Assembly: GCA_002683405.1 (NCBI GenBank) | Contig: NYTH01000055.1 | Coordinates: 1-64,000 of the forward strand | Direction: 5' to 3' | From: Salinisphaeraceae bacterium | Lineage (GTDB): Bacteria; Pseudomonadota; Gammaproteobacteria; Nevskiales; Salinisphaeraceae | Length of the DNA: 64,000 nucleotides | In this document: piece after piece, positions 62,589-64,000 of the stretch | Numbering within the stretch: position 1 is the stretch's first letter | How the letters are laid out: each line of letters begins with the position of its first letter | Program-made: the position numbers and the translations under genes | The notes under the pieces: model-generated | What the model saw: the letters and a program-made list of their open reading frames with translations, nothing else | Database searches by the model: none | Told to the model about the DNA's origin: nothing

Positions 62589-64000
62589 ATGCGCCTGGCG
62601 CTGGCACGCCGGGGGCCGCGGGCCGGCCGCGGCCTGAAACCTTCGGCCGGCTGGCTGGGGCTGGGGTGGCTGCTGGCTCTGCCGGCGGGGCTGCCCATAG
62701 TCATTGTGCTGCTTCATTTCGGTGGTGCCGAGCCGGGGGTTCTGGCGCATCTGAATGGCCAGGTACTGCCGCGGGTGCTTGGCAACACGCTCTGGCTGGT
62801 GGCCGGCGTGGCGATCGGCGCGGGCCTGCTGGGCACGGCGGCCGCCTGGCTGGTAGCGGTTTACGATTTTCCCGGGCGCGGTCTGTTTGCCTGGGCGCTG
62901 CTGCTGCCCATGGCGGTGCCGGGCTACGTGATGGCCTTCGTGGCAATCGGGTTGCTCGATTACGCCGGGCCGGTGCAGTCGGCCCTGCGGGCCTGGCTTG
63001 GTCCGCAGGCGGGCCTGCCGCCGATCCGGTCCTACGGCGGCGTGGTGCTCGTCATGTCGCTCGTGCTCTATCCCTACGTCTATCTGATTGCCCGCAACGC
63101 CTTCGCCACCCAGGGCCGGCGCGCGCTGGAAGTGGGTGCGTCGCTCGGGCTGGGGGCGTTTGCGTCGTTCCGCAAGGTGGCGCTGCCGCTGGCGCGGCCC
63201 TGGATTGCCGGCGGCGTGCTGCTGGTCGCCATGGAGACGCTGGCGGATTTCGGCACCGTGTCGGCCTTCAACTACGACACCTTTACCACCGCAATCTACC
63301 AGTCGTGGTTCGGCCTGTTTTCCCTGGGCGGGGCGATGCATCTGGCGGCGATGCTCGTGGCCATCGTCGCGCTGCTGGTGCTGGCCGAGCAGGCGCTGCG
63401 AGGCCGGGCGCGCTATAACGTGGGGCGTAGCCCGCAGCCGCTCAAGCGTCTTCGGCTGCGGGGCGGCGCGGCCCTGTGCGCCTGTGCGGCGCTATCGCTG
63501 CTGCTCATCGTGGCCTTTGTCCTGCCGGTCGCGCAGCTGGCTTTCTGGGCGGTTGGCGAGCTGGGCGAACTGTCAATGCCGCGCCTGACGGAGGCGGCCG
63601 GCAATACCGTCATGCTCGCGGCCGCGGCGGCGCTGTTGATCGTGGTGCTGGCGGGGCTGCTGGGCTTTGCCCGCCGCATGCAGGGCGGGTTCGCCATGCG
63701 GTTGTCCACGCGGCTGGCCACGCTGGGCTACGCGCTGCCCGGCCCGGTGCTGGCGGTGGGCATCTTCACGCCACTGGCGGGCCTGAGCGCCTGGGCCGGT
63801 GCGGGCCTGAATTGGTCATTGAGTCTGCAGACAACGCTGTTTGCCCTGCTGCTGGCCTACGCGGGCCGGTTTCTGACCGTGGCCCACGCCCCGGTCGAGG
63901 CGAATCTGCAGCGTATTACGCGCGCCATGGAGGAAGCCTCCACGAGTCTGGGCATCGGCGGCTGGCGCATGTTCGGGCGGGTGCATCTTCCGCTGCTACG
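62589..64000 (+). CDS. fbpB: Fe3+ ABC transporter permease, partial (runs off right edge)
   Basis: 470 codons are visible from ATG 62589 and the frame is open at the edge; the protein is truncated here. Two fused permease domains are seen, each with an EAA loop: 'EVGASLGLGAFASFRKVALPL' about residue 185 and 'EEASTSLGIGGWRMFGRVHLPL' at the last visible residues. Many TM helices start with 'GWLGLGWLLALPAGLPIVIV'. It forms the membrane channel of the iron importer; the ATPase gene is probably beyond the window. Confidence 0.9.
   Translation, partial: MRLALARRGPRAGRGLKPSAGWLGLGWLLALPAGLPIVIVLLHFGGAEPGVLAHLNGQVLPRVLGNTLWLVAGVAIGAGLLGTAAAWLVAVYDFPGRGLFAWALLLPMAVPGYVMAFVAIGLLDYAGPVQSALRAWLGPQAGLPPIRSYGGVVLVMSLVLYPYVYLIARNAFATQGRRALEVGASLGLGAFASFRKVALPLARPWIAGGVLLVAMETLADFGTVSAFNYDTFTTAIYQSWFGLFSLGGAMHLAAMLVAIVALLVLAEQALRGRARYNVGRSPQPLKRLRLRGGAALCACAALSLLLIVAFVLPVAQLAFWAVGELGELSMPRLTEAAGNTVMLAAAAALLIVVLAGLLGFARRMQGGFAMRLSTRLATLGYALPGPVLAVGIFTPLAGLSAWAGAGLNWSLSLQTTLFALLLAYAGRFLTVAHAPVEANLQRITRAMEEASTSLGIGGWRMFGRVHLPLL

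Overview
The window looks like a chromosomal segment of a high-GC, aerobic, lipid-degrading gammaproteobacterium. Gene families and gene order (tesA/ybbA/ybbP, fadE, fpr, nei, DASH cryptochrome, yfiR with a YfiN-like cyclase, FATP-like acyl-CoA synthetase, PF10118 hydrolase) fit groups such as Salinisphaerales/Nevskiales, but that placement is inference. No rRNA, tRNA or CRISPR array was seen. Coding density is high and many neighbours share 4-bp stop/start overlaps, so translational coupling is common.

Layout. 0.1-2.8 kb: a cyclic-di-GMP signalling pair (YfiN-like GGDEF-EAL protein plus YfiR), minus strand. 3.1-4.7 kb: two tandem paralogous membrane-anchored proteins with beta-like 'IPV' repeats. 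4.68-5.46 kb: four head-to-tail copies of a nested palindromic CACAGAG/CACAAAG repeat. 5.5-17.2 kb: two divergent operons that share paralogous genes. The minus-strand set has an Abi-alpha-like protein, DUF445, an MtfA-like protein without its zinc motif, DUF4282 and a DUF1302 outer-membrane protein. The plus-strand set has two unknown proteins, DUF445, an Abi-alpha-like protein, a small membrane protein and a FATP-type acyl-CoA synthetase. Together they suggest an envelope system for taking up and activating a lipid.

17.3-21.9 kb: an orphan VgrG with a C-terminal glycine-rich, probably pore-forming, extension, followed by two paralogous small membrane proteins, the first fused to the vgrG stop by a TTGA overlap. 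This is the best candidate here for an undescribed toxin-immunity module. 22.0-30.9 kb: a TetR repressor divergent from a fatty-acid degradation operon (FadE, esterase, alpha/beta hydrolase, acyl-CoA-binding protein, two acyl-CoA dehydrogenases). Its promoter is bracketed by two perfect 18-bp palindromes.

31.1-33.4 kb: DNA repair (DASH cryptochrome, Nei). 33.4-43.6 kb: AraC and TetR regulators next to lipid genes (sterol-desaturase-like hydroxylase, acetoacetate-decarboxylase-like protein, acyl-CoA synthetase, beta-lactamase-fold esterase), a KtrB-type K+ transporter and glutaryl-CoA dehydrogenase. 43.8-53.9 kb: large MscS channel, AraC regulator, ferritin-like PF10118 protein, and a stress/redox group (two SDRs, PfpI, OsmC, a DksA-like protein without cysteines, PQQ-type sugar dehydrogenase, MAPEG). 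53.9-58.4 kb: YbbAP exporter, TesA, Hsp20. 58.5-59.0 kb: a 489-bp non-coding element with 23-bp terminal inverted repeats. 59.1-64 kb: amidase, ferredoxin-NADP reductase, and an Fe3+ ABC importer whose permease runs off the right edge.
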